DNA of 64,000 nt, taken from Gammaproteobacteria bacterium (GTDB lineage Bacteria; Pseudomonadota; Gammaproteobacteria; SZUA-152). A program made the position numbers and the translations under genes. The stretch is taken from NCBI GenBank assembly GCA_029882975.1, contig JAOUJW010000004.1, forward strand, positions 1 to 64,000, read 5' to 3'. The notes under the pieces are model-generated. The model had not been told where the DNA came from, searched no databases, and saw only the letters and a program-made list of their open reading frames with translations. Every line of letters starts with the position of its first letter. The stretch's first letter is position 1. Shown here piece by piece: positions 34,090-42,107 of the stretch.

Positions 34090-35943
34090 ATGATGGAACA
34101 CTTTGACTCTGGCAAAAGACATTCCACCGTAGAAAACAAAGCGACCCTTCGCTGGATCAGCGGTCCTGTGTTGCGGGCGAACACAGATCTACCCTTTCAT
34201 ATCAATGAGGCGGTTTATGTAGGGGAGCACCAAATACTGGGTGAAGTGATTCGACTCCACAATGATGAAATTGTCGTGCAGTTGTATGAGGATACCACCG
34301 GCTTACGTCCTGGTGATGCGCTTGTGGGAAGCGGCTCGCCGCTGGCTGTAAAACTAGGGCCGGGTTTGTTGGGGAATATCTATGATGGATTGTTGCGACC
34401 CCTTGGGAATACAAAGAGATTTGTACGCAGAGGCATGTACCGGCAAACCAGTTTACATTTTGAGTTTGAAGCCAGAGTCGGTTTGGGTGAGAAACTGCAA
34501 AATGGAGCCATATTTGGTATGACCAGGGAGACGGGACGATTTCCACAGCGCTGTTTGCTTCCACCTGATGTGTGCGGTGAAGTTGTCAGTATAGCAAAAG
34601 CCGGTTCCTATGCGGATGATGCCGAAGTTTGCCGAATAAAAAATGTGGATGGATTGGAGCATAGTGTTAGCATGAGTCACCTTTGGCCGATTCGTAAGCC
34701 CCGTCCAGTGACTAAGCGAATAGCCACTTGGGGTCCACTGTTTACCGGGCAAAGAATTTTGGATTCCATATTTCCACTGGCTTGTGGTGGGCGTGCCGCC
34801 ATGCCGGGAGGTTTCGGTACCGGCAAAACCGTATTACAGGAAACCCTCGCCAAATGGTGTGACGCCGACATTATCGTCTACGTCGGGTGCGGTGAGCGGG
34901 GTAATGAAATGGCCGGTGTGCTGGAGGATCTACCGAACTTGACAGACCCACGTACCGGTCGTTCATTGATGGAGCGTACGGTGATTATTGCCAATACATC
35001 CAATATGCCTGTCGCAGCTCGTGAAGCCAGTGTTTATACCGCGGTAACAGTCGCGGAATATTTTCGAGATCAGGGATTGCGGGTGGCGCTGATGGCAGAT
35101 TCCACCAGCCGTTGGGCGGAGGCACTAAGAGAGGTTTCCGGGCGCCTGGGTGAAATACCCAGTGAGTCGGGGTATCCGGCTTATCTCAGTAGCCGGCTGG
35201 CGGATTTTTATGAACGAGCGGCGCATGTGAGAGCATTGTGCGGAAAAGTGGGTTCGGTGACATTGATTGGAGCCGTCAGTCCCCCCTCCGGTGATTTTTC
35301 AGAGCCGGTAACCACCCACACTAAGCGCTACGTTAGAGTGTTTTGGGTGTTGGATTCGGTTCGTGCCCAATCGCGGTTTTACCCAGCCATTCATCCACTA
35401 CAGTCCTACTCCGGAGATGTGGAGGACCTGGAATCCTTTTGGACACAACACAATCATTCCCAGTGGTTGGTTCAAAGAAAGCAGTTTTTGACTTTGTTGG
35501 AGGAACAAACCCATTTGGAACGAATGGCGCGTATTGTGGGAGTCGACGCTCTGCCACCGCGCCAACAACATGTTCTCTTATGTGCCGATCTGGTCAATGA
35601 AGCTTTTTTACGTCAGTCCGCTTTTTCAGAAAAAGATCGTTATTGTTCGCCGGAACGACAAGTACTAATGATGCAGTTATTGAGTCGCTTCATTGAGCTT
35701 TCATCCAACGCGGTGCAACAGCAGGTGAGCATGGAGAGCATTCATTCTCTTCCTATATTGAGGCGCATTCGTCGAATGGGCGAGGAAATCGGAGAGGATG
35801 ATTTGCCGGGCTTTGGTCTCTTGAACAACGAAATGGAAAGGGTGTTTTCACAACTAATGAGTCGCAGGGAATACGACCGGGAGGTTGCCGGCGACAATAC
35901 TGTAAATACCCTGCCGCAACAGGAATCGTCCCATGAAGAGTGA
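34090..35943 (+). CDS. atpA: V/A-type ATPase catalytic subunit A
   Basis: The 617-residue catalytic subunit has P-loop GGFGTGKTVLQETL, the V/A-specific non-homologous insertion (about residues 115-200), catalytic-site elements VYVGCGERGNEMAGVL and MADSTSRWAEALREVSGRL, and SPPSGDFSEPVT. The insertion separates it from F-type beta. The P-loop Thr in GFGTGKT replaces the Cys seen in many homologues. Two adjacent ATG codons (34090, 34093) are possible starts. It overlaps the B gene by 11 bases. Confidence 0.96.
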   Translation: MMEHFDSGKRHSTVENKATLRWISGPVLRANTDLPFHINEAVYVGEHQILGEVIRLHNDEIVVQLYEDTTGLRPGDALVGSGSPLAVKLGPGLLGNIYDGLLRPLGNTKRFVRRGMYRQTSLHFEFEARVGLGEKLQNGAIFGMTRETGRFPQRCLLPPDVCGEVVSIAKAGSYADDAEVCRIKNVDGLEHSVSMSHLWPIRKPRPVTKRIATWGPLFTGQRILDSIFPLACGGRAAMPGGFGTGKTVLQETLAKWCDADIIVYVGCGERGNEMAGVLEDLPNLTDPRTGRSLMERTVIIANTSNMPVAAREASVYTAVTVAEYFRDQGLRVALMADSTSRWAEALREVSGRLGEIPSESGYPAYLSSRLADFYERAAHVRALCGKVGSVTLIGAVSPPSGDFSEPVTTHTKRYVRVFWVLDSVRAQSRFYPAIHPLQSYSGDVEDLESFWTQHNHSQWLVQRKQFLTLLEEQTHLERMARIVGVDALPPRQQHVLLCADLVNEAFLRQSAFSEKDRYCSPERQVLMMQLLSRFIELSSNAVQQQVSMESIHSLPILRRIRRMGEEIGEDDLPGFGLLNNEMERVFSQLMSRREYDREVAGDNTVNTLPQQESSHEE

Positions 35944-37336
35944 AGTGTACAGCAGCAATACAGTGGAAAAAATTGATGGGCCATTGTTGTTTCTGAAACG
36001 CACTGTGGATGCCGGATTGAATGATGCGGTAGAAGTGATCGGAGATGATGGTCACCGTCGTTTGGGAAGGGTGGCGTCCCTGGATCATGAGCACTTGATC
36101 ATAGAGGTTCTGGAGTCGACAACGGGTTTGTCCTTGCACAATATTCGGGTGCGGTTTGAAGGAGAGCCATTGCATTTTAATATTGGACCGGACATATTGG
36201 GGCGAGTTTTGGACGGGGTGGGTCGTCCCTTGGATCAGGGGCCTCCCATTTCCGCACAACAGAGATTGCGTATTGACGGCTTGCCAATCAATCCGGTGGC
36301 ACGCAGAAAACCGACGGATTTTATCGAAACCGGTATATCTTCCATCGATTTACTCAACAGTTTGGTTCGAGGACAAAAGTTACCGATTTTCTCCGCCAGC
36401 GGACTACCCCATGATCGTATGGCGACTCAGATAGCCCAATATGCCCGATTGCGAGGTGAGGCTGCCGGTAGGTTTGCTGTTATTTTTACCGCCATCGGTG
36501 TTTCTCATGATGTTTCGGATCAGTTTCGAAAATCTATGGAAAACAGCGGCGCATTGGAACGCACGGTGTTATTTCTAAATTTGGCGTCTGATTCCAGTAC
36601 CCAGAGGCTATTGGCGCCTCGTTATGCATTAACTGCCGCGGAGTATCTGGCATATTCCCTTGATATGCATGTTTTGGTCATTATGACCGACATGACTAAT
36701 TATTGTGAAGCACTGCGGGAAGTTTCCAGCAGTCATGGCGAAGTACCGGGCCGTAAGGGTTATCCGGGGTATATGTATTCGGATTTGGCGGCAATCTTCG
36801 AGCGGGCCGGTTGCATTAAGGGGATATCCGGTACGCTGACTCAATTACCGATTTTGACCATGCCGGCAGATGATATTACCCACCCTATACCGGATCTCAG
36901 CGGTTACATTACCGAAGGCCAAATTGTTTTGGATAGAGAACTGGATCGACGCAATGTATTTCCGCCGGTCAAGGTATTGCCCAGTTTGTCGCGTTTGATG
37001 AAAGATGGCACCGGTAAAGGTTTTACCCACGCCGATCATGGAGCTTTGGCCAATCAATTGTACGCTTCTTTTGCACGTTCGGTGCATGTGCGTTTGCTTG
37101 CCAGTGTGATGGGTGAAGAAGGTCTGTCCGATACCGATCGACTGTATTTGGCGTTTGGAGAACAGTTTGAGATGGAGTTTATCAAACAGGAACAAGCCCG
37201 GTCCCTGGAACAAAGTATGGATTTGGGTTGGCGTTTATTGCAGACCATCCCCATCACTGAATTAACCCGCTTGAGTGACTCGCAGATTGACCGGTATATC
37301 CGCGGCAGGGAGGCGCAACATGCCACAACGGGATAG
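35933..37336 (+). CDS. atpB: V/A-type ATPase regulatory subunit B
   Basis: The 467-residue non-catalytic nucleotide-binding subunit lacks a Walker A and instead has GQKLPIFSASGLPHDRMATQI, a B-subunit hallmark. Other typical segments are VIMTDMTNYCEALREVSS, GRKGYPGYMYSDLA and DITHPIPDLSGYITEGQI. Translation is probably coupled to subunit A (11-base overlap) and to D (17-base overlap). Confidence 0.96.
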   Translation: MKSEVYSSNTVEKIDGPLLFLKRTVDAGLNDAVEVIGDDGHRRLGRVASLDHEHLIIEVLESTTGLSLHNIRVRFEGEPLHFNIGPDILGRVLDGVGRPLDQGPPISAQQRLRIDGLPINPVARRKPTDFIETGISSIDLLNSLVRGQKLPIFSASGLPHDRMATQIAQYARLRGEAAGRFAVIFTAIGVSHDVSDQFRKSMENSGALERTVLFLNLASDSSTQRLLAPRYALTAAEYLAYSLDMHVLVIMTDMTNYCEALREVSSSHGEVPGRKGYPGYMYSDLAAIFERAGCIKGISGTLTQLPILTMPADDITHPIPDLSGYITEGQIVLDRELDRRNVFPPVKVLPSLSRLMKDGTGKGFTHADHGALANQLYASFARSVHVRLLASVMGEEGLSDTDRLYLAFGEQFEMEFIKQEQARSLEQSMDLGWRLLQTIPITELTRLSDSQIDRYIRGREAQHATTG

Positions 37337-37928
37337 AGCGGCGACCCTGTCGGAAGTCATGGAACTACGTCGTGAGCAGCAGGTTGTACTGGAGGCATAC
37401 GATTTTTTAGATGAAAAACGCTTACTATTGGCCGCTGAATTGCTGCGGCAAATGAAGCACTATGAACAATTACGTCAGCACTACGATATCAGCCGGGAGC
37501 AGGCGGAACTGGCATTGCTGCAATGTGTGAAGCGCCATGGCTTGCAGGGAACGGAGGTTTATCCCGCTGACTATTTGGAAGATGCCCGGGTTGAATTGGA
37601 CAGGTTGCCATTCATTGGTATAACTCTGACACAAACTCGTTTGCTATTATCCCAAAGGGATTACCAAAAGGCCCAAAATCATCTCTCACCTGAGGCGGAG
37701 CATTGTACCGAAGTCTTTACCCGGTTAGTGCATCAAGCTTGTGTTCTTGCGGGCGTTTCAGGGAACCTCTATCGTTTAATGCAGGAGTACAGTCGCACCG
37801 AACGTCGCGCCAGGGCGTTGGAAAATGTAATTATTCCGGAAATGAAACAAGGGTTGCGTGAACTGCTGGGTGCGCTGGAGGAACAGGAGCAGGAAGAAAT
37901 TGTCCGGGCGCATTTTTATCGGAACTAA
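37320..37928 (+). CDS. atpD: V/A-type ATPase rotor subunit D
   Basis: The 202-residue, mostly helical protein has long N- and C-terminal helices. The C-terminal RRARALENVIIPEMKQGLREL is typical of the D subunit (NALENVxIP). It forms the central rotor shaft with F. GGAGG precedes ATG 37320; the in-frame extension inside the B gene is rejected. It is the last gene of the ATPase set. Confidence 0.92.
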   Translation: MPQRDRAATLSEVMELRREQQVVLEAYDFLDEKRLLLAAELLRQMKHYEQLRQHYDISREQAELALLQCVKRHGLQGTEVYPADYLEDARVELDRLPFIGITLTQTRLLLSQRDYQKAQNHLSPEAEHCTEVFTRLVHQACVLAGVSGNLYRLMQEYSRTERRARALENVIIPEMKQGLRELLGALEEQEQEEIVRAHFYRN

Positions 37929-37958
37929 GCGGCGGTGGTCAAACGGCTGACGACTCCC

Positions 37959-37972
37959 TTGACTAAAATCAA
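37959..37972 (+). promoter_or_regulatory. FNR/Anr-type box before the hydrogenase structural genes
   Basis: TTGACTAAAATCAA fits the FNR consensus apart from one pyrimidine swap. A possible -10, TACACT at 37994-37999, would put the box near -41, the class II position; TATAAT at 38000-38005 is an alternative. It precedes the protease gene by about 115 bases. A second promoter here would let the structural operon be induced with, but separately from, the hyp-ATPase operon. Confidence 0.6.
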
Positions 37973-38084
37973 TTACAAATTGTAGGTTTGGTTTACACTT
38001 ATAATAGTGTGCATATGAGCAATCAATGTGCACAGTAGGGTTGTTATACTTGGCAAACCGATTTATTGAAGGGTGTGGTGTGTT

Positions 38085-38552
38085 ATGAGTACCCTGGTAC
38101 TCGGGATCGGCAACACATTACTGGCGGACGAAGGCGTCGGTGTTCATGCTGTGCGCTACCTGGAAAGTCTTCCCACTTGTCCGAAACATATTCATTGTGT
38201 GGATGGTGGAACCCTCAGTTTTACTTTGGCGGAAGCCGTAGCCACACACGAGCAACTCATTGTGCTCGATGCTGCGCAACTGCAGCAACAACCCGGTAAC
38301 CATAAAACATTCATAGGTGAAGAGATCGATCGATTTCTTAACCAATGCAGCCATCGTAGTGTTCATGATCTCAGCCTGCTGGATATGTTTGACGTGTTGC
38401 GGCTGACCAACCGAATGCCTGAAAAAAGAGCGTTAGTGGGAATTCAGCCTGCTGTCATTGACTGGAGCGAAAAATTGAGTGGGGTGCTGCAGGAGGCATT
38501 ACCCGCTGCGGTGAATTCGGTTATTAAACTGGTAAAGTATTGGCAGCAATAG
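38085..38552 (+). CDS. [NiFe] hydrogenase maturation protease (HyaD/HupD/HynD family)
   Basis: The 155-residue endopeptidase begins MSTLVLGIGNTLLADEGVGVH with the nickel-ligand Glu in ADEGVG. It has the Asp in CVDGGTLSF and the late His in SVHDLSLLDM. It trims the C-terminal peptide of the large subunit after nickel insertion; the expected substrate tail is present at the end of the gene at 42108. Start ATG 38085 is set by the MSTLVLGIGN motif. Confidence 0.93.
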   Translation: MSTLVLGIGNTLLADEGVGVHAVRYLESLPTCPKHIHCVDGGTLSFTLAEAVATHEQLIVLDAAQLQQQPGNHKTFIGEEIDRFLNQCSHRSVHDLSLLDMFDVLRLTNRMPEKRALVGIQPAVIDWSEKLSGVLQEALPAAVNSVIKLVKYWQQ

Positions 38553-38559
38553 CAGGGAA

Positions 38560-38581
38560 AAAATAAGGACAAAATAAGGAC
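38560..38581 (+). repeat. 11-bp tandem repeat AAAATAAGGAC x2
   Basis: Two perfect copies lie in the 72-base gap between the protease and HupH-like genes. Each contains AAGGA, so the pair mimics duplicated Shine-Dalgarno cores, but they sit about 45 bases before the next start. Significance unknown. Confidence 0.7.
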
Positions 38582-38624
38582 AAAAGGGTCAACAAAGAGT
38601 GCAAGGATATCGTGGAGCGATTAA

Positions 38625-39035
38625 ATGGCAACAACATACCCCCCCGGATTGACCATTCACGAGACCACCGTTCCCGTATATTCACCTTGGATTCAATCGT
38701 TGTTACAGGAGATTACTCGGGCATTGCAGTCGTTGCTGGATCTGCGAGTAACCCACTGTATTGACCTCACGCATTTACCACTAACACCAAATGATAGGCA
38801 GGTGCTGCAGCAAATTCTGGGCGAGGGTGAGGTGCGCGTGGATATTGGTGTGTTGGGTAAAACGGCCATTCTGGAAACGGCCGTATCCGGGGTATGGTGG
38901 GTGCGCCACTATGAGCCTGGCGGAGGTTTGGTATCAGAATTACTGGAAATGGCACTGGTACCGGAAATTGTCGAAACCCAACTTATGGATGTGCAGGAGT
39001 CATTAACGAAACTGCATTCTGGTGTTTGCAGTTAG
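38625..39035 (+). CDS. HupH/HyaF-like hydrogenase expression protein
   Basis: The 136-residue protein matches the C-terminal domain of HupH/HyaF: LPLTPNDRQVLQQILGEGEV, TAILETAVSGVWWVRHYEP, then LLEMALVPEI. Full HupH proteins are about 280 residues, so this is a short single-domain version. The family supports small-subunit or Fe-S assembly under oxygen. It precedes the small subunit gene by 45 bases. Confidence 0.85.
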   Translation: MATTYPPGLTIHETTVPVYSPWIQSLLQEITRALQSLLDLRVTHCIDLTHLPLTPNDRQVLQQILGEGEVRVDIGVLGKTAILETAVSGVWWVRHYEPGGGLVSELLEMALVPEIVETQLMDVQESLTKLHSGVCS

Positions 39036-39080
39036 TCGGCCGTACACATATTCCTGAGCTGAACGAGCGGAGGATAACAT

Positions 39081-40172
39081 ATGTCCAATCTCACCATAGC
39101 GGAAATTCTCCGGAATCAGGGTGTATCGCGTCGGGCTTTCTTGAAATTTTGTGTCACCATGGCCGGACTTATGTCTTTGCCTCCGAGTATGGCGCCGGCC
39201 ATTGCCAAAGCGTTAGGACAGACCAGAAGACCATCGGTTATTTGGTTGTCGTTTCAAGAATGCACTGGCTGTACCGAATCCCTAACCCGCTCTAACAAAC
39301 CTTCCGTGGAGAACCTGATTTTAAATGCAGTATCCCTGGATTACCACCATACTCTTCAAGCCGCTGCCGGTACGGCAGCAGAGCAAGCCAGAACCAAGGC
39401 CATGGCAGAGGCTTATGGAAAATATTTACTCATTGTTGATGGCGCCATACCCACCAAAGACGGCGGTGTGTATTCTACCATCGCCGGTATAACGAATATG
39501 CAAATGCTAAGTGAGGTGGCCGCCGGAGCCGCTGCCATCGTTGCAGTGGGAACCTGCGCCGCATTTGGCGGTTTGCCTCACGCAAGCCCGAATCCTACCG
39601 GGGCGGTACCGGTCACACATTTAGTAAAAAATAAGCCAATTATTAACGTGCCAGGTTGTCCTCCCATACCGGTAGTGATTACCGGGGTGTTGGCGCACTA
39701 TCTGACATTTGGAACCATACCGCCCTTGGATAAGTTGCATCGACCCATTTCTTTCTATGGTGATACCATCCACGACCGATGTTACCGGCGCCCCTTTTAC
39801 GATCAAGGGAAGTTTGCCAAGACCTTTGATGATGAGGGCGCCCGAAAAGGATGGTGTTTGTACGAGTTAGGCTGCCGTGGCCCGGTGACACACAATGCTT
39901 GCGCCACCAGCAAGTGGAACAATGGCGTTAGTTTTCCTATCCAATCCGGGCATCCCTGTTTAGGTTGCTCGGAACCGGATTTTTGGGACATGGGCAGATT
40001 TTACCAACCCTTGGCTCAGCCGGGTACACCGTTAAGCAAAATAGCGTTAGCTGCGGTGGCAGGTGGAGCGGCGATCGGCGGGGCCTATGGTGTTTATGAC
40101 CGCCACAAGCGCAACAAACATTTGCAGACACATGAAAAAGTGACGGTCGCAGCTTTGGAGGAAAAACCATGA
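39081..40172 (+). CDS. hynS: [NiFe] hydrogenase small subunit, Isp-type (HynS)
   Basis: The 363-residue precursor has a twin-arginine signal (SRRAFLKFCVTMAGLMSLPP). Fe-S ligands follow in SFQECTGCTESL, AVGTCAAFGGLP, NVPGCPPIP and a C-terminal cluster region (DRCYRRPFYDQGKF, CLYELGCRGP, HPCLGCSEPDFWD). After it comes a C-terminal membrane anchor (about 319-337, IALAAVAGGAAIGGAYGVY). It is exported with the large subunit and passes electrons from the active site to Isp1/Isp2. Its stop overlaps isp1. Confidence 0.96.
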   Translation: MSNLTIAEILRNQGVSRRAFLKFCVTMAGLMSLPPSMAPAIAKALGQTRRPSVIWLSFQECTGCTESLTRSNKPSVENLILNAVSLDYHHTLQAAAGTAAEQARTKAMAEAYGKYLLIVDGAIPTKDGGVYSTIAGITNMQMLSEVAAGAAAIVAVGTCAAFGGLPHASPNPTGAVPVTHLVKNKPIINVPGCPPIPVVITGVLAHYLTFGTIPPLDKLHRPISFYGDTIHDRCYRRPFYDQGKFAKTFDDEGARKGWCLYELGCRGPVTHNACATSKWNNGVSFPIQSGHPCLGCSEPDFWDMGRFYQPLAQPGTPLSKIALAAVAGGAAIGGAYGVYDRHKRNKHLQTHEKVTVAALEEKP

Positions 40173-40828
40173 GCGGACTTGAGTGGCTCATGTGGTTACG
40201 TGGACCAGGCCTAAAGTGGGCTTTAGTAATTTTTTTAGCTGGGCTGGTATACCGGGTCATTCGCATTATCAGCAGTGGTAAAAGTCGCGATTTGTCTGTG
40301 CCGCGCCAACCGTATCTTATGCAAGGCCTGTTATGCATTGTGAGACGTTCTATTTTTCATCCCGGCATGACCCACCGTGGATATTTTACTTTAATCAGTG
40401 GTTACACCTTTCATATAGGATTGTTGTTGGCCGTATTTTTTCTGCAGCAACACATCCTGGTTTTCAAAAGTATTTTGCACGTATCCTGGCCGGCATTGCC
40501 ACCGTTTGCTGTTGATGTGGCTACCTTGGTGAGTATAACCGCCCTGTTTGCCATTCTAATTCATCGAATATTGGATCCGGTGGTTCGCGCATTGACAAAT
40601 TATCAGGATATCCTGGCCTGGATTTTAACCGTGCTGCCACTGCTTACCGGGTTTGCCTTAATGCATCCTATGGGAATTTCCTATACCGCGGCCATGGTGT
40701 TGCATTTAGCCAGCGTTGAGATGCTTCTCGTTGTAATTCCTTTTACCAAATTGACCCATATGGTTACCTTGTTTGTATCGCGTTGGTATAACGGTGCCCT
40801 GGGTGGGTATAGGGGAGTAAAAACATGA
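40169..40828 (+). CDS. isp1: Isp1, NarI-like cytochrome b of the hydrogenase
   Basis: The 219-residue membrane protein has about five transmembrane helices. Candidate haem b His ligands lie in SGYTFHIGLL, ILIHRILDP, MVLHLASVEM and KLTHMVTLF, the NarI/DsrM pattern. It should connect the periplasmic hydrogenase to the quinone pool and to Isp2. It overlaps both neighbours by four bases. Confidence 0.92.
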   Translation: MSGLEWLMWLRGPGLKWALVIFLAGLVYRVIRIISSGKSRDLSVPRQPYLMQGLLCIVRRSIFHPGMTHRGYFTLISGYTFHIGLLLAVFFLQQHILVFKSILHVSWPALPPFAVDVATLVSITALFAILIHRILDPVVRALTNYQDILAWILTVLPLLTGFALMHPMGISYTAAMVLHLASVEMLLVVIPFTKLTHMVTLFVSRWYNGALGGYRGVKT

Positions 40829-42105
40829 ACACCAACCCGGCAGTTCATACTCTGATTGAACAAATAGACAGTCCCGTGGCCAGCTTCTTTAGCAGTTGCA
40901 CACACTGTGGTATGTGTGCCGATGCTTGTATGTTTTATACCGAAACTCAAAACCCACTGTATACCCCGATACGAAAACTGGAGTTGATGCGCAAGGTGTG
41001 GTGGCAGGAGTATACCTTTTGGGGGAAAGTGTTTAAGGCCTTGGGATTGAGTCGGGCGGTCAACGATGAGGATCTGCGGCGTTGGGAACCACTGGTTTAT
41101 GATAGTTGCACTTTGTGTGGTCGTTGCTCTCTGGTATGTCCCATGGGAAATGATATTGTCTATATGTTGCGAAAAATGCGAGAAGCAATGGCCGCATCAG
41201 GTTACGTCCCTTCAGATTTAAAACATAGTGTAAAAAATACCTTGGACAAGGGCAGCCCCATGGGCGTAACGCCACAAACTTTAAAAGCACAAGTGGTTCA
41301 CATAGAGCGGGAAACGGGTCGGTCCATTCCTCAGGATCAAAAGGGTGCGCAATACCTTTTATTGCTGTCTTCGGCTGAGGTAGCTCAGTTCCCGGAATTT
41401 CTGTCATCCGTAGCCTTGATATTCCAACGAGCAGGGGTGAGCTGGACCTTGAGCTCTACTTGTTTTGAAGCCACCAATGCTGCATTGCATATGGGTTCCA
41501 GTGATCTGGCGGCACAGATATTACAACGCATTGTGGCAGAGGCCGAGAGGCTGCAGGTGCAAACGGTGATAAGTCCGGAATGCGGTCATGCCTATATGGC
41601 TTTGCGTTGGGAGGGTCCCAATTTGTTGGGAAGATCCTTTCCTTTTGAGGTGAAACATATCCTGGAGGTTTTATCTCAGTTGCAAGACGAAGGTAAGTTG
41701 CTCACTCATACCAGGGAATCGGGGCGTTTGACTTTTCATGATCCTTGTCAGCTGGCACGCAGGGGAGGTATTAATCAGGAACCGCGTAAATTGTTGCAGC
41801 AGGTGGCGGAAAACTTTGTTGAAATGGAAGACCACGGTACTTTTAACTGGTGTTGCGGTGGCGGTGGTGGTGTGGGTGTCAATGAACGGGCGAAGACCTT
41901 GCGTTTGGTGGCTTTTAACCGTAAGCGAAAACAGTTGGAGCCGATGAATGTTGATAGAGTAGTAACTGCTTGTTCCAACTGCCGCAATATGTTGGAAGAT
42001 GGATTGGAGTACTATCACATGGACAACATACAAGTGACTGGCTTGACCGAAATTATCGCCGCTCAGATAAAACGCGACGACGTGACAGTAACACGTGGAG
42101 AGTAA
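40825..42105 (+). CDS. isp2: Isp2, HdrD-like Fe-S protein of the hydrogenase
   Basis: The 426-residue cytoplasmic protein has two [4Fe-4S] ferredoxin motifs (CTHCGMCADAC near residue 30 and CTLCGRCSLVCPMG near 95). Two CCG-type cysteine-rich regions follow (SPECGHAY, and NWCCGGGGGVGVN with TACSNCRNML), as in heterodisulfide reductase D and DsrK. Its partner is Isp1. The CCG site suggests disulfide or thiol-linked chemistry on the cytoplasmic side, consistent with proposals that Isp-type hydrogenases connect to sulfur metabolism. Confidence 0.93.
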   Translation: MNTNPAVHTLIEQIDSPVASFFSSCTHCGMCADACMFYTETQNPLYTPIRKLELMRKVWWQEYTFWGKVFKALGLSRAVNDEDLRRWEPLVYDSCTLCGRCSLVCPMGNDIVYMLRKMREAMAASGYVPSDLKHSVKNTLDKGSPMGVTPQTLKAQVVHIERETGRSIPQDQKGAQYLLLLSSAEVAQFPEFLSSVALIFQRAGVSWTLSSTCFEATNAALHMGSSDLAAQILQRIVAEAERLQVQTVISPECGHAYMALRWEGPNLLGRSFPFEVKHILEVLSQLQDEGKLLTHTRESGRLTFHDPCQLARRGGINQEPRKLLQQVAENFVEMEDHGTFNWCCGGGGGVGVNERAKTLRLVAFNRKRKQLEPMNVDRVVTACSNCRNMLEDGLEYYHMDNIQVTGLTEIIAAQIKRDDVTVTRGE

Positions 42106-42107
42106 CC

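Noticed and set aside
34090-37336. F-type ATP synthase alpha and beta
   Set aside because: Subunit A has the V/A-specific insertion and subunit B lacks a P-loop; subunits I, K, D, E and F are also of V/A type.
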